Assembly (NCBI GenBank): GCA_945868805.1
Contig: CAMBMO010000009.1
Span: forward strand, 33,311-97,310
Origin: Singulisphaera sp. GP187
GTDB lineage: Bacteria; Planctomycetota; Phycisphaerae; Phycisphaerales; SM1A02
Reading direction: 5' to 3'
Length of the DNA stretch: 64,000 bases
A model generated the notes under the pieces. That model saw only the letters and a program-made list of their open reading frames with translations, was not told the origin of the DNA and ran no database searches. Positions 49,801 to 58,384 of the stretch are shown one piece after another. Position 1 is the first letter of the stretch; each line of letters opens with the position of its first letter. Position numbers and translations under genes: made by a program.

Positions 49801-52293
49801 ATGGATCACCCAGAGGACGCTGATCGCACTATTCCGCCAAGTGTCGGAGCGGGGATTCCACCGAGTGGGGGACCAATCGGGTCGCGAAATCCCCCATTGG
49901 ATGTGACAGCGGACTCTTCTTCGCTCGATCCGCGAAATCGAGCGACCGAACTCGATTCTCGTTCCTGGGCAGGCGCGCCGATCCGTGGAGAATTGGGCAA
50001 GGGAACGCCCCACATCAGCGCGAGATACAAAATCCTCTCGCAGCTTGGCGAAGGTGGTTTCGGGGTCGTCTACCTCGCCGACCAAACCGAACCTGTTCGA
50101 CGACGCGTCGCTCTGAAGCTGATGAAGATGGCTTTCGCATCGCCCTCGATGCTGGCGAGATTCGAAGCCGAGCAGCAGGCTTTGGCGATCATGGATCATC
50201 CCGGTCTCGCGAAGGTCTTTGACGCAGGAACGAATCCGGAGGGTCAGCCCTACTTTGCGATGGAGTATGCACCCGGCGAACCGCTCGCGAGTTTCTGCGA
50301 CAAGCGAAAACTCGACATTCCCACTCGAGTGCGATTGCTCGCCCAAGTCTGCGACGCCGTTCACCACGCGCACATGAAGGGAGTGGTGCACCGAGATCTC
50401 AAGCCAGGAAACATCCTCGTCGGCGAGACGGACGAGGGATTCCGAGCGAAAGTGATCGACTTCGGTATCGCCAAAGCAATCTCCGCCGGAGCAGCTGAGA
50501 ATGTGATGGAGACCCAGTTCGGTCAGTTTGTCGGAACGCCCGTTTACATGAGTCCAGAACAAGCGGAGGGTGGCACGATCGATATCGACACTCGGAGCGA
50601 CATCTATTCGATTGGCGTGATTCTCTATGAACTCCTCGTCAGCAAGACTCCAATCGAATCAGAGACATTCCGACGCTCGGGTCTCGTGCATCTCTATCGA
50701 ACGATCATGGACACCGAGCCCCTTCGTCCAAGCGCTCGGCTCGAAACGACAACTCCAGAAGAGCGAAAGTCCATAACCGAGGTTCGCCAAATCGACTTTG
50801 GACAGCTCGAACGAGTGTTGAAACGCGACCTCGACTGGATCACGATGAGGTGCCTCGAAAAGGACCGAACGCGCAGATACGAGAGTGCAAGCGGACTCGC
50901 CGCGGATTTGCGCAGATACCTCGACGGAGAAGCGGTGTTGGCCGGTCCACCGACAGCTCGATATCGACTCGGGAAGTTCGTTCGTCGCAATCGAATGGCA
51001 GTCGGATCAGGTGCATTTGTAGCGATCGGACTCGTGGTGTTTGCCATTGTCATGGGTGTGCTCTGGCGCGATGCGAACCGACAAAAGCAACGCGCAGTGC
51101 AAACGCTCGATGTCTTCCTTTCGTCGCTCAAGCCCTCCAATGTTTCCGGGACGCAGTCCGCGAGTGCGACGACCGTGCAGGAGTACCTGCGCATGGTCGA
51201 GAAGGAGTCTGATTCGAAACTGCAAGACCAACCAGACATCGCCAACGATGTCCGCGAAGTGATTGGGCCCGTCTTCACATCGCTAGCGGACTATGACTCG
51301 GCCGCACGGACGATGTCGCAGTCGGTGACCTATCGGCGAGCACTTGCGCTGGACGGCAACACTCCGAATCAAGTCGCACTCGCGCATGCACTTCATGAGT
51401 ATGGCCGCGCACTCTTCTGGATGGAGAAACTCGACGAGTCGAAAGTGGCTTACGAAGAGGCGCTGGAAATCCGCAGAAGTCACCTGACAGCGCTGGATCC
51501 GCTGACCGCGCAGACGATGACTCACCTCAGCATGGTGTACTGCGCGAGCAACCAGCTCGCGCTCAGCGATCAGCTCGGCAACGAATCCGTCGCGCTGATG
51601 CGAAAGATTGACAACCAAGAGGGTGAGGAACTTTCTCGAACACTCTTTTCGAGAGCGACAACGCTGTGCAGGGCGAAACGGTTCGACGAAGCTCGTGGTT
51701 TCGCAGAGGAGTCGGTTCAATTGCTTCTCAAGAAGCATGGACCGAACGATTGGCGACTCGGTCGTAATCTCGGGTTGCTCGCGGATATCGAACTCGCCAG
51801 CAAGCGACCCGAACTCGCGGTTGTTCATCAGCGACAGGTGATCGAATTGCTCGTGCCAAGATTCGGGCTCAACCATCCGACGGTGACCGCGGCTCGGCAC
51901 AAGCTTGGTGAGACTCTTTGCCTGCTCGCAACCGGGACGATCGATCCAAAACTGGACACTCCTATTCTGGATGCCGCCCTGCTCGACGAAGCGATGCGAT
52001 CCGTGCAACTCGCCATCGATGGCAGGCGACTCGAGGCGAACTTCCCGCTCAATCTGGCGACCTCGCTCTCGCTCCTCTCGAGATTGCATGCTATAAGAGG
52101 GGAATATGACTCGGCTATCGCGTTGGAACAGCAGGTCATCAAGCTCTTGCATGAGAAGGCGCCACACGCCGCCGACCAAGTGAACTGGGCGCAAGAGCGA
52201 CTGAAGAAACTCGAAGTTCGCCGATCAGCGAGCCGTCAGCCGCCGGTGGCCACCGAGATTCCCACTGCGATTGCACCAAACCAAATTCCCTAG
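49801..52293 (+). CDS. Membrane Ser/Thr protein kinase with TPR domain
   Basis: A Hanks-type kinase of 830 aa from ATG 49801. After a disordered N-terminus comes the kinase domain (about 80-345): glycine loop LGEGGFGVVYLA, lysine in RVALKLMKM, catalytic VVHRDLKPGNILV, DFG (VIDFGIAKA) and GTPVYMSPEQAEGG. A membrane segment (about 399-424, VGSGAFVAIGLVVFAIVMGVLW) separates it from a C-terminal region of TPR-like helices (ARALFWMEKLDESKVAYEEALEIRR, FDEARGFAEESVQLLLKKHG) outside the membrane. Domain order is typical of planctomycete sensors. Substrates are unknown. Confidence 0.93.
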   Translation: MDHPEDADRTIPPSVGAGIPPSGGPIGSRNPPLDVTADSSSLDPRNRATELDSRSWAGAPIRGELGKGTPHISARYKILSQLGEGGFGVVYLADQTEPVRRRVALKLMKMAFASPSMLARFEAEQQALAIMDHPGLAKVFDAGTNPEGQPYFAMEYAPGEPLASFCDKRKLDIPTRVRLLAQVCDAVHHAHMKGVVHRDLKPGNILVGETDEGFRAKVIDFGIAKAISAGAAENVMETQFGQFVGTPVYMSPEQAEGGTIDIDTRSDIYSIGVILYELLVSKTPIESETFRRSGLVHLYRTIMDTEPLRPSARLETTTPEERKSITEVRQIDFGQLERVLKRDLDWITMRCLEKDRTRRYESASGLAADLRRYLDGEAVLAGPPTARYRLGKFVRRNRMAVGSGAFVAIGLVVFAIVMGVLWRDANRQKQRAVQTLDVFLSSLKPSNVSGTQSASATTVQEYLRMVEKESDSKLQDQPDIANDVREVIGPVFTSLADYDSAARTMSQSVTYRRALALDGNTPNQVALAHALHEYGRALFWMEKLDESKVAYEEALEIRRSHLTALDPLTAQTMTHLSMVYCASNQLALSDQLGNESVALMRKIDNQEGEELSRTLFSRATTLCRAKRFDEARGFAEESVQLLLKKHGPNDWRLGRNLGLLADIELASKRPELAVVHQRQVIELLVPRFGLNHPTVTAARHKLGETLCLLATGTIDPKLDTPILDAALLDEAMRSVQLAIDGRRLEANFPLNLATSLSLLSRLHAIRGEYDSAIALEQQVIKLLHEKAPHAADQVNWAQERLKKLEVRRSASRQPPVATEIPTAIAPNQIP

Positions 52294-52334
52294 TTTTCTC
52301 GCACTTTGATTTGCATCGTGTACTTTCTGATTCG

Positions 52335-54656
52335 ATGTTGCGTGCTCATCGGCTCTCCCTGCCATTCATCAGCATCTTGGCAGGATGCGTCGGGGTGTGG
52401 ATGCCACCGTCGTCCTTCGGCGAATCGCCGCCAACGCCACCTCAAGAGTCCGTTGAATTCCTACAAGCTTGGTGCATTGATTGCCATGGTGGATCGAAAC
52501 CAAAGGGAAAGTTTAGTTTGGACGACGTTATCAATCGCCTTGCAGACTCGACCACGACAGCAGCGGATCGCTCGGTTCTTCGGAAGGCGTTGCAACGACT
52601 CGCCGAATCCGAGATGCCCCCTGCTGATGCGGATGAGCTGCCGTCGCCCGACGAGCGCGCCACCGGAGTCGACGCACTTCGAAGCGAACTCGCAAGTGCT
52701 CGTCCCGAAGTCGTTCCTCGAAGCGGTCCACCTCGTCGACTCAACCGCGCGGAGTATTCGAACACGATTCGCGACCTCTTCGGAATCGATTTGCGCGCCT
52801 CTGATGGAATGGGAAGTCTCCCCCCAGACGATGTCGGAGCAGGATTCGACAACATTGGATCTGTGTTGAGCCTTTCTCCGACGGCGTTCGAGAAGTATTT
52901 CGACCTCGCCGAATCGATCGCAAGTCGCGCGTCACCCGAAGTCGCTGCAACCGCGCCAATCTCAATTGTCGTGGAGGGTCGCTCGATGGCGATCACCGAG
53001 GGCGCGGGACGAGCGCTCGAACGCGTTGGAGTGCTCTGGTCCCGAGGCGAAGCGCGTACACGCGTCGAACTTCCGAGGGTCGGCACCTACTCGATCTCGT
53101 TACTCGTCGGGGGTAATCAAGCCGGTCCCGATCCGGTTCGAATGGGATTGCTCGACGGCAAAACTCGAATCGCCGATTGCTCTGTTTCTGAAGACGCCAA
53201 GTCTCCTGGAGTTCGTCGCATCGAACATCATCTAAGCGAGGGAGCGCACTCGCTCGCAGTCACATTCGATAATGACTATTACGAGAAAGATGGTCCTGGT
53301 GGGAAGTCCGCCGATCGAAATGCGGTCGTGCATTCGATGACAATCGAGGGACCGCTCGAAACTTATCGAGTTCCACACTGGCGTCGTTCCCTCGATGCTG
53401 CACTCGCCCGGAAACCGAGCGATCAGCGATTGCGCGATTCGCAGGTGTGGCTTGTCGAGCGCGTTCTGCGACGACCCGCTACCGAAACGGACCGCGCGTT
53501 GCTCGACCAGGTCACTGCATCGCTCCCCGCCTCGGCGAGCGAAGAGTCGCGCGTGAAGGCGACGATCGAAACATTGCTCGTCCACCCAGAGTTTCTTTTT
53601 CGAATCGAAGGCGATCCAACAGACTCTCCGAGCGACCTCGCACCGAGCGAACTCGCCACTCGAATGTCCTACTTTATCTGGGCGAGCTGCCCTGACGAAA
53701 CGCTCGCATCGAAGGCAGAACACGGAGACCTTTCGACAGTCGAAGGTCGGCGCATCGAGATCGATCGACTCCTTCAGGACCATCGGTCGTCGAGTCTGGC
53801 TGATCGCTTCGCGACGCAGTGGTTGGCGATTGACGGACTCGGTCAGACGATGCCGGACTCGACTCAGTTTCCGGATGTCGATCTCGCACTTCTTCGGTCG
53901 ATGCGTGCTGAGACGGTCATGTTTTTCGAAAGCGTGCTCCGCGAAGGTCGCCCCATCGACACACTCGTTGACGCGGATTTCACATTCGTCGATGCGCGCC
54001 TTGCCAGACACTACGGAATCTTGTCGAGATCGGTCGACGACAATGATGCGATGGTCCGAGTTCCCGTCGACCCCGCGCGCGGGGGCGGAGTCCTCGCCCA
54101 TGCATCCGTGTTGACCGCGACGTCGAACCCGACTCGCACATCACCAGTCAAGCGTGGCAAGTGGGTGCTTGAATCCTTGCTCGATGCGGCACCACCACCT
54201 CCCCCGCCGGGGACGAATCAAATTCCCGATCGCGTCGAAGATCGCCAAGGCAAGTCGATCCGTGAACTCATGGAGATCCACCGGAGCGACCCGAATTGCG
54301 CGGCCTGCCACCGACGGATGGATGCGCTCGGGTTCGCATTTGAAGGATTCGATCCCGTCGGCCGCGCCAGAGAACGCGTCGACGGAAATCCTGTTGAGGC
54401 GATCGGGACTCTTCCGGACGGCACAACGCTCACCGGCCTCGCCGGAGTACGAGCGAAACTGCGGGAACACGCCGGATTCACGCGCTCCTTAGTCCGCCAC
54501 TTGATGACATATGCAACGGGCTGCGCGCAGGACGAAAAGAGTGACGATGAGATCGACCAGTTGATCAGAACTCTTCCGACGAGACCCAAGCTCTCCGACA
54601 TCGTGCACGCCATCGTCGAAAGCCCTTCGTTTCGAATGCGAACTCCCAATGGATGA
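52335..54656 (+). CDS. PSCyt1-DUF1587-DUF1595-DUF1592-DUF1588-DUF1585 cytochrome-like protein
   Basis: A 773 aa exported planctomycete protein; ATG 52335 gives a signal peptide (LSLPFISILAGCVGVW). Domains in order: PSCyt1 with heme motif WCIDCHGGSKPKGKFSLDD (Cys about 47); DUF1587 (RRLNRAEYSNTIRDLFGID, LPPDDVGAGFDNIG); a beta-rich ligand-binding region; DUF1595 (VWLVERVLRRPATETDRALL); DUF1592 (ELATRMSYFIWASCPDETL); DUF1588 with a second CxxCH (PNCAACHRRMDALGFAFEGFDP); DUF1585. It is paired with the DUF1552 gene. Likely electron transfer linked to an unknown oxidation. TACTTT lies 8 nt before ATG. Confidence 0.93.
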   Translation: MLRAHRLSLPFISILAGCVGVWMPPSSFGESPPTPPQESVEFLQAWCIDCHGGSKPKGKFSLDDVINRLADSTTTAADRSVLRKALQRLAESEMPPADADELPSPDERATGVDALRSELASARPEVVPRSGPPRRLNRAEYSNTIRDLFGIDLRASDGMGSLPPDDVGAGFDNIGSVLSLSPTAFEKYFDLAESIASRASPEVAATAPISIVVEGRSMAITEGAGRALERVGVLWSRGEARTRVELPRVGTYSISLLVGGNQAGPDPVRMGLLDGKTRIADCSVSEDAKSPGVRRIEHHLSEGAHSLAVTFDNDYYEKDGPGGKSADRNAVVHSMTIEGPLETYRVPHWRRSLDAALARKPSDQRLRDSQVWLVERVLRRPATETDRALLDQVTASLPASASEESRVKATIETLLVHPEFLFRIEGDPTDSPSDLAPSELATRMSYFIWASCPDETLASKAEHGDLSTVEGRRIEIDRLLQDHRSSSLADRFATQWLAIDGLGQTMPDSTQFPDVDLALLRSMRAETVMFFESVLREGRPIDTLVDADFTFVDARLARHYGILSRSVDDNDAMVRVPVDPARGGGVLAHASVLTATSNPTRTSPVKRGKWVLESLLDAAPPPPPPGTNQIPDRVEDRQGKSIRELMEIHRSDPNCAACHRRMDALGFAFEGFDPVGRARERVDGNPVEAIGTLPDGTTLTGLAGVRAKLREHAGFTRSLVRHLMTYATGCAQDEKSDDEIDQLIRTLPTRPKLSDIVHAIVESPSFRMRTPNG

Positions 54657-54663
54657 AGCAAAT

Positions 54664-56043
54664 ATGACCGACCATTTCCGTCCAATCTCTCGTCGCACAG
54701 TTCTTCGAGCCGCTGGCGCTGCGATCGCACTTCCATTTCTCGATGCGATGATTCCAGGTCGCCTGCTCTGGACCAGAACCGCACTGGCCGCAACTCGCAT
54801 GGCGGTCGCGACAACTCCGGCAAGAATGCTTTTCGTGTTCCTCCCCAACGGGGTCGATCTGCCATCGTGGCCCGGATCGGCAACCAGAGCACTCGCCAAT
54901 CATGCCGGTCAATACTCGGTGATTCGAAATCTCTGCCACCGCAATGCCGAGGCTCTCGGCGATGGCCCCGGCGACCATGCGCGCAGTGCCGCATGCTTTC
55001 TGACTGGTGCCCATCCCTTCAAGACTTCGGGAGGAGACATCAATGTGGGGATCAGCGTCGATCAAGTCGCCGCATCACAGCTGACAGGAAGAACGCGACT
55101 CGATAGTCTCGAACTCGGCGGTGAACCAGGTATGACCGCGGGGAGCTGCGACTCGGGATATAGCTGCGCGTATAGCGCCAACATTTCGTGGCGCGGACCG
55201 CATACGCCAAACGCGAAAGAGAATGACCCGCGCCTTGTCTTCGATCGGCTCTTCGCCATCGGTCCAGAAGGCGAATCAGCGCAAGGACGCACGCGTCGAC
55301 TGCAACTGCGCTCGAGCATTCTCGATGCGGTTCGCGGTCAAGCCGCCGCGCTGTCTTCGCGAGTCGGAGTCTCGGATCGTCGCAAAATCGACGAATACCT
55401 AGAGGGCGTTCGCGCGCTTGAGAAACGCGTCCAAGCAAGCACCAATGTCGGATCGGATTCGAATCCCCTTGATATCAAGGCTCCCCATGCCCCTGCGGAT
55501 TACCGCGAGCGCGTCACGCTGCTCTCCGACATGGCAGTACTTGGATTGCAGCTCGACCAAACCAGAATCGCGACACTCATGCTCGCCAACGAGGGATCGA
55601 ATCGCTCATATCCCGACATCGGCGTCAAGGAAGGCCACCACGATGTGAGCCATCATGCCGACGATCAATCAAAGCGCACCAAGTTCGCTGCGATCAATGC
55701 GTGGCAAGGTGAGCGGCTGGCCCACATTCTTGATCGCTTGAAGCGCGTCGACGAACAAGGTCAAAGCGTGCTCGACCACACGATGGTGGTTTATGGTGGC
55801 GCGATTGCCGATGGAAATCGCCACAATCACGACGACTTGCCGATCATCCTCGCCGGCGGTTCCGCGCTCGGAATACAGCACGCGCCACAACGCGACTGTT
55901 CGCGAGGAACGCCACTTTGCAATCTCTACCTGTCCATGCTGAAAAAGATGGAAGTCAAAGCGGATCGATTCGGTGACAGTACCAGCGCGCTCGCGCTCGA
56001 CTCAATCGAACCACCGCCCGCTCAACCGACACCCTCGACCTGA
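54664..56043 (+). CDS. DUF1552 protein, Tat-exported
   Basis: A 459 aa DUF1552 family protein, the usual partner of DUF1592-type cytochromes. ATG 54664 gives a twin-arginine signal (MTDHFRPISRRTVLRAAGAAIALPFLDAMIPG); ATG 54649, overlapping the previous stop by 8 nt, is the alternative. Family blocks: RMLFVFLPNGVDLPSWPG, ARSAACFLTGAHP, GISVDQVAASQLTGRTRLDSLELG, CAYSANISWRGPHTPNAKENDPRLVFDRLF, and HDVSHHADDQSKRTKFAAINAWQ. Like DUF1501 it probably has an alkaline-phosphatase-like relation, but the activity is unproven. Confidence 0.92.
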   Translation: MTDHFRPISRRTVLRAAGAAIALPFLDAMIPGRLLWTRTALAATRMAVATTPARMLFVFLPNGVDLPSWPGSATRALANHAGQYSVIRNLCHRNAEALGDGPGDHARSAACFLTGAHPFKTSGGDINVGISVDQVAASQLTGRTRLDSLELGGEPGMTAGSCDSGYSCAYSANISWRGPHTPNAKENDPRLVFDRLFAIGPEGESAQGRTRRLQLRSSILDAVRGQAAALSSRVGVSDRRKIDEYLEGVRALEKRVQASTNVGSDSNPLDIKAPHAPADYRERVTLLSDMAVLGLQLDQTRIATLMLANEGSNRSYPDIGVKEGHHDVSHHADDQSKRTKFAAINAWQGERLAHILDRLKRVDEQGQSVLDHTMVVYGGAIADGNRHNHDDLPIILAGGSALGIQHAPQRDCSRGTPLCNLYLSMLKKMEVKADRFGDSTSALALDSIEPPPAQPTPST

Positions 56044-56080
56044 TTCCCATTCTGTTTGTCGTTGTGATTACCATTCTTGG

Positions 56081-56569
56081 ATGCACAATCTGATCGGGAT
56101 CCTGCTGGGCGTCTTCGTGATCTGCATCCTTCTTGCATCACACTTCACCCGCTCGGCACTGCGATCTCTCGGAGATTCTCACCGCAGTGAACTCGTTCGC
56201 ATCGCCGCGAATTCGTCGATGATGAATATCGCTGCTCCCATCATCATCGCCATCGGGTATGTCGTGTTCGTCATGAGCGCGCGCGATCAACTTCCCACCG
56301 CGACAGTCGCGGCGTTGGGGCTGCTCCTGATCCATTCAGTCGTCACTGCTGTGATCGCCGACCGCGCGTACCGAGTTGCCGGAATGCCGAGAGATTTCTT
56401 GCGCTTCTTCCGATTGGCACGTGGCACCAGAATTCTGGGTGCGCTCCTGCTTTTCACCGGGATCGTCTGCTGGCTGGTTTTCGCCCGAGGGTTCCAAGAG
56501 ATGGGTTACGAACAGCACTCGACGGAAGTCCACTTTGAAGATTCGGCGGTTCGCTCGACAGCTCCTTAA
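56081..56569 (+). CDS. Small multi-pass membrane protein of unknown function
   Basis: No family recognised. ATG 56081 gives 162 aa with four hydrophobic segments: LIGILLGVFVICILLASHF, IAAPIIIAIGYVVFVMSA, TVAALGLLLIHSVVTAVIAD and ILGALLLFTGIVCWLVFARG. A basic loop RVAGMPRDFLRFFRLARGTR lies before the last helix. The C-terminus is hydrophilic (QHSTEVHFEDSAVRSTAP). TACCAT lies 6 nt before the start with no Shine-Dalgarno. It is 37 nt after the DUF1552 gene and 89 nt before the oxidoreductase gene. Confidence 0.75.
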   Translation: MHNLIGILLGVFVICILLASHFTRSALRSLGDSHRSELVRIAANSSMMNIAAPIIIAIGYVVFVMSARDQLPTATVAALGLLLIHSVVTAVIADRAYRVAGMPRDFLRFFRLARGTRILGALLLFTGIVCWLVFARGFQEMGYEQHSTEVHFEDSAVRSTAP

Positions 56570-56658
56570 CTCTCGCTCAGGTCCCTTCAACTCGACCGCC
56601 GCCTCTATCTCCGTCCTTCGACTGGAAAACAACCGTTCTCGCACTAAGATTTCAGTTG

Positions 56659-58374
56659 ATGGCTGATCCAGATCCCAGCGCAGTTCCTCGTCGCGCCTTC
56701 CTGCGCACTGGATTCGCCGCAGTCGGAGCGTTCATGGTGGCTCCGCTCCACCATCGCCACTGGTTCATGCCACAGGATTTCAGTCGGCGACCGCTCTGGA
56801 CACCGCTCCCGCAAAGTTGTCCGATCCTCGCGATCGCGCCGAACGCTCCCACTATCTCTGTGGGCGGACTTCCATTCGCTCCAACCTGGTTCGGCGACAC
56901 ATTCGACGCAGGCGGGCTTCCATTCCATAATCCAGAGTCACCGACAAGTTGGGCACAACTCGATGAACATCTCGATGTTGCGATCATCGGCGGAGGACTC
57001 TCTGGACTCGCGACCGCCTATTCAATGCGCGACCGCGACTTCGCGCTCTTCGACCTTCGACCGCGCTTCGGCGGAAACGCGATGGGAGAGAGTTGGAATC
57101 GACTCCCCTACTCCCTCGGGAGTGCGTACTTCATGGTTCCCGACGAAGGCGATGAACTCGACACTCTGTACAGCGATCTCGGCGTCTATCCACTTGCCGA
57201 AATCGACACGGGCACTGGCTTTCGATTCGAGTACGGCGGCAAGATCCTCGACAACATTTGCGCCAATTGCACTCCAGCCGAAATCGCCGCATTGCAGAAG
57301 TACCGCGCAACGGTCGAGTATTACGCCAATCGTGCCTATCCAGACATTCCATGGACGGATCGCGCGACGAAAGAGCTCGTGCGTTCCCTCGACACACAAT
57401 CATTTCACGGCGCGGTCGATGTGGCATGTGGTGGGACGACGCCTCCACTCCTTGCCAAAGCCCTGCAGGCATATTGCTATTCGAGCTTCGGAGTCGGATG
57501 GGACGAACTCTCTGCCGCTGCTGGCTGGAATTTCGTCGCCGCCGAAGAATTCGGTCGAATCGTTCTCCCCGGCGGAAATGCCGGACTTGCCACGCTCTTC
57601 TGGAAAGACCTTGGGAGCGTTCCAATTCGATCAAATGGTCGCCCGCGACTTCGCGCCAACTGCATCGTGACAAATATTCGCATGGAGAAAGAGGGCGTCT
57701 CGTTGGCATGGCGCGATCGCACGGGCGCGACCCACACTCTCGGCGCAAAGCACGTGGTCTATACGGGATCGAAGCACATCTTGAAGCACATGATGCCTGA
57801 ACTGGCTCAGTTGGATCCCGAGAAATTCGAAGCGACCCATCAAGTGCCGACCGTCGCGTACCTCGTCGTCAACGTCCTACTCACGCGTCGCGTGCACGAG
57901 CAGTTCTACGACCTCTTCGCGATCCACGACGACCAATTTCCGATGAACGACGAGGCCTTCGAACTCGATCGCAGAATCACCGACGCAGTCAATGGAACAT
58001 TTGCCGTCGCGACGCCTCACCCGCACGGCGACATCTTGACTCTGTACTGGCCACTCCCTTGGCACACCGCTCGATTCACGATCGTTTATGACGAGAATCA
58101 TCGTGCCTACGCCGAACTCGCAGTTCCTCAGATTCGAAGGTTGCTCGAAGTCTTGGGGATGAGCGACAGCGATGTTTCGTCCATTCGGATGACTCGCTGG
58201 GGACATGCGATGCCCTACGCGCGACCTGGTGCATACACCGGCGATCTCTGCGAGATCCTTCGCAGGCCAATCAGCGACCGAGTTTGGTTCGCCAATCAGG
58301 ACAATTGGCTCTTGCCAGCCGTCGAGACCTGCTTGACCGAAGCGCGCTGGGTCGCCGACAATATGCCTTCATAG
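56659..58374 (+). CDS. Tat-exported FAD-dependent oxidoreductase (amine-oxidase-like fold)
   Basis: A 571 aa flavoprotein with a twin-arginine signal (SAVPRRAFLRTGFAAVGAFM). The FAD-binding Rossmann motif is DVAIIGGGLSGLATAYSMRDRDFALFDLRPRFGGNAMG, with the second glycine pair, and the closing FAD contact is RVWFANQDNWLLPAVETCLTEARWVAD. The middle carries substrate-domain features of the NAD(P)/FAD amine-oxidase class (LPGGNAGLATLFWKDLG, HVVYTGSKHILKHMM). Function is open; export and position near DUF1592/DUF1552 genes suggest periplasmic redox chemistry. TAAGAT lies 8 nt before ATG. Confidence 0.85.
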   Translation: MADPDPSAVPRRAFLRTGFAAVGAFMVAPLHHRHWFMPQDFSRRPLWTPLPQSCPILAIAPNAPTISVGGLPFAPTWFGDTFDAGGLPFHNPESPTSWAQLDEHLDVAIIGGGLSGLATAYSMRDRDFALFDLRPRFGGNAMGESWNRLPYSLGSAYFMVPDEGDELDTLYSDLGVYPLAEIDTGTGFRFEYGGKILDNICANCTPAEIAALQKYRATVEYYANRAYPDIPWTDRATKELVRSLDTQSFHGAVDVACGGTTPPLLAKALQAYCYSSFGVGWDELSAAAGWNFVAAEEFGRIVLPGGNAGLATLFWKDLGSVPIRSNGRPRLRANCIVTNIRMEKEGVSLAWRDRTGATHTLGAKHVVYTGSKHILKHMMPELAQLDPEKFEATHQVPTVAYLVVNVLLTRRVHEQFYDLFAIHDDQFPMNDEAFELDRRITDAVNGTFAVATPHPHGDILTLYWPLPWHTARFTIVYDENHRAYAELAVPQIRRLLEVLGMSDSDVSSIRMTRWGHAMPYARPGAYTGDLCEILRRPISDRVWFANQDNWLLPAVETCLTEARWVADNMPS

Positions 58375-58384
58375 CATCGGCGCC

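Noticed and set aside
52306-52869. 187-aa plus ORF at the start of the DUF1592 gene
   Set aside because: Frame-shifted shadow; the overlapping frame has PSCyt1 and DUF1587 motifs.
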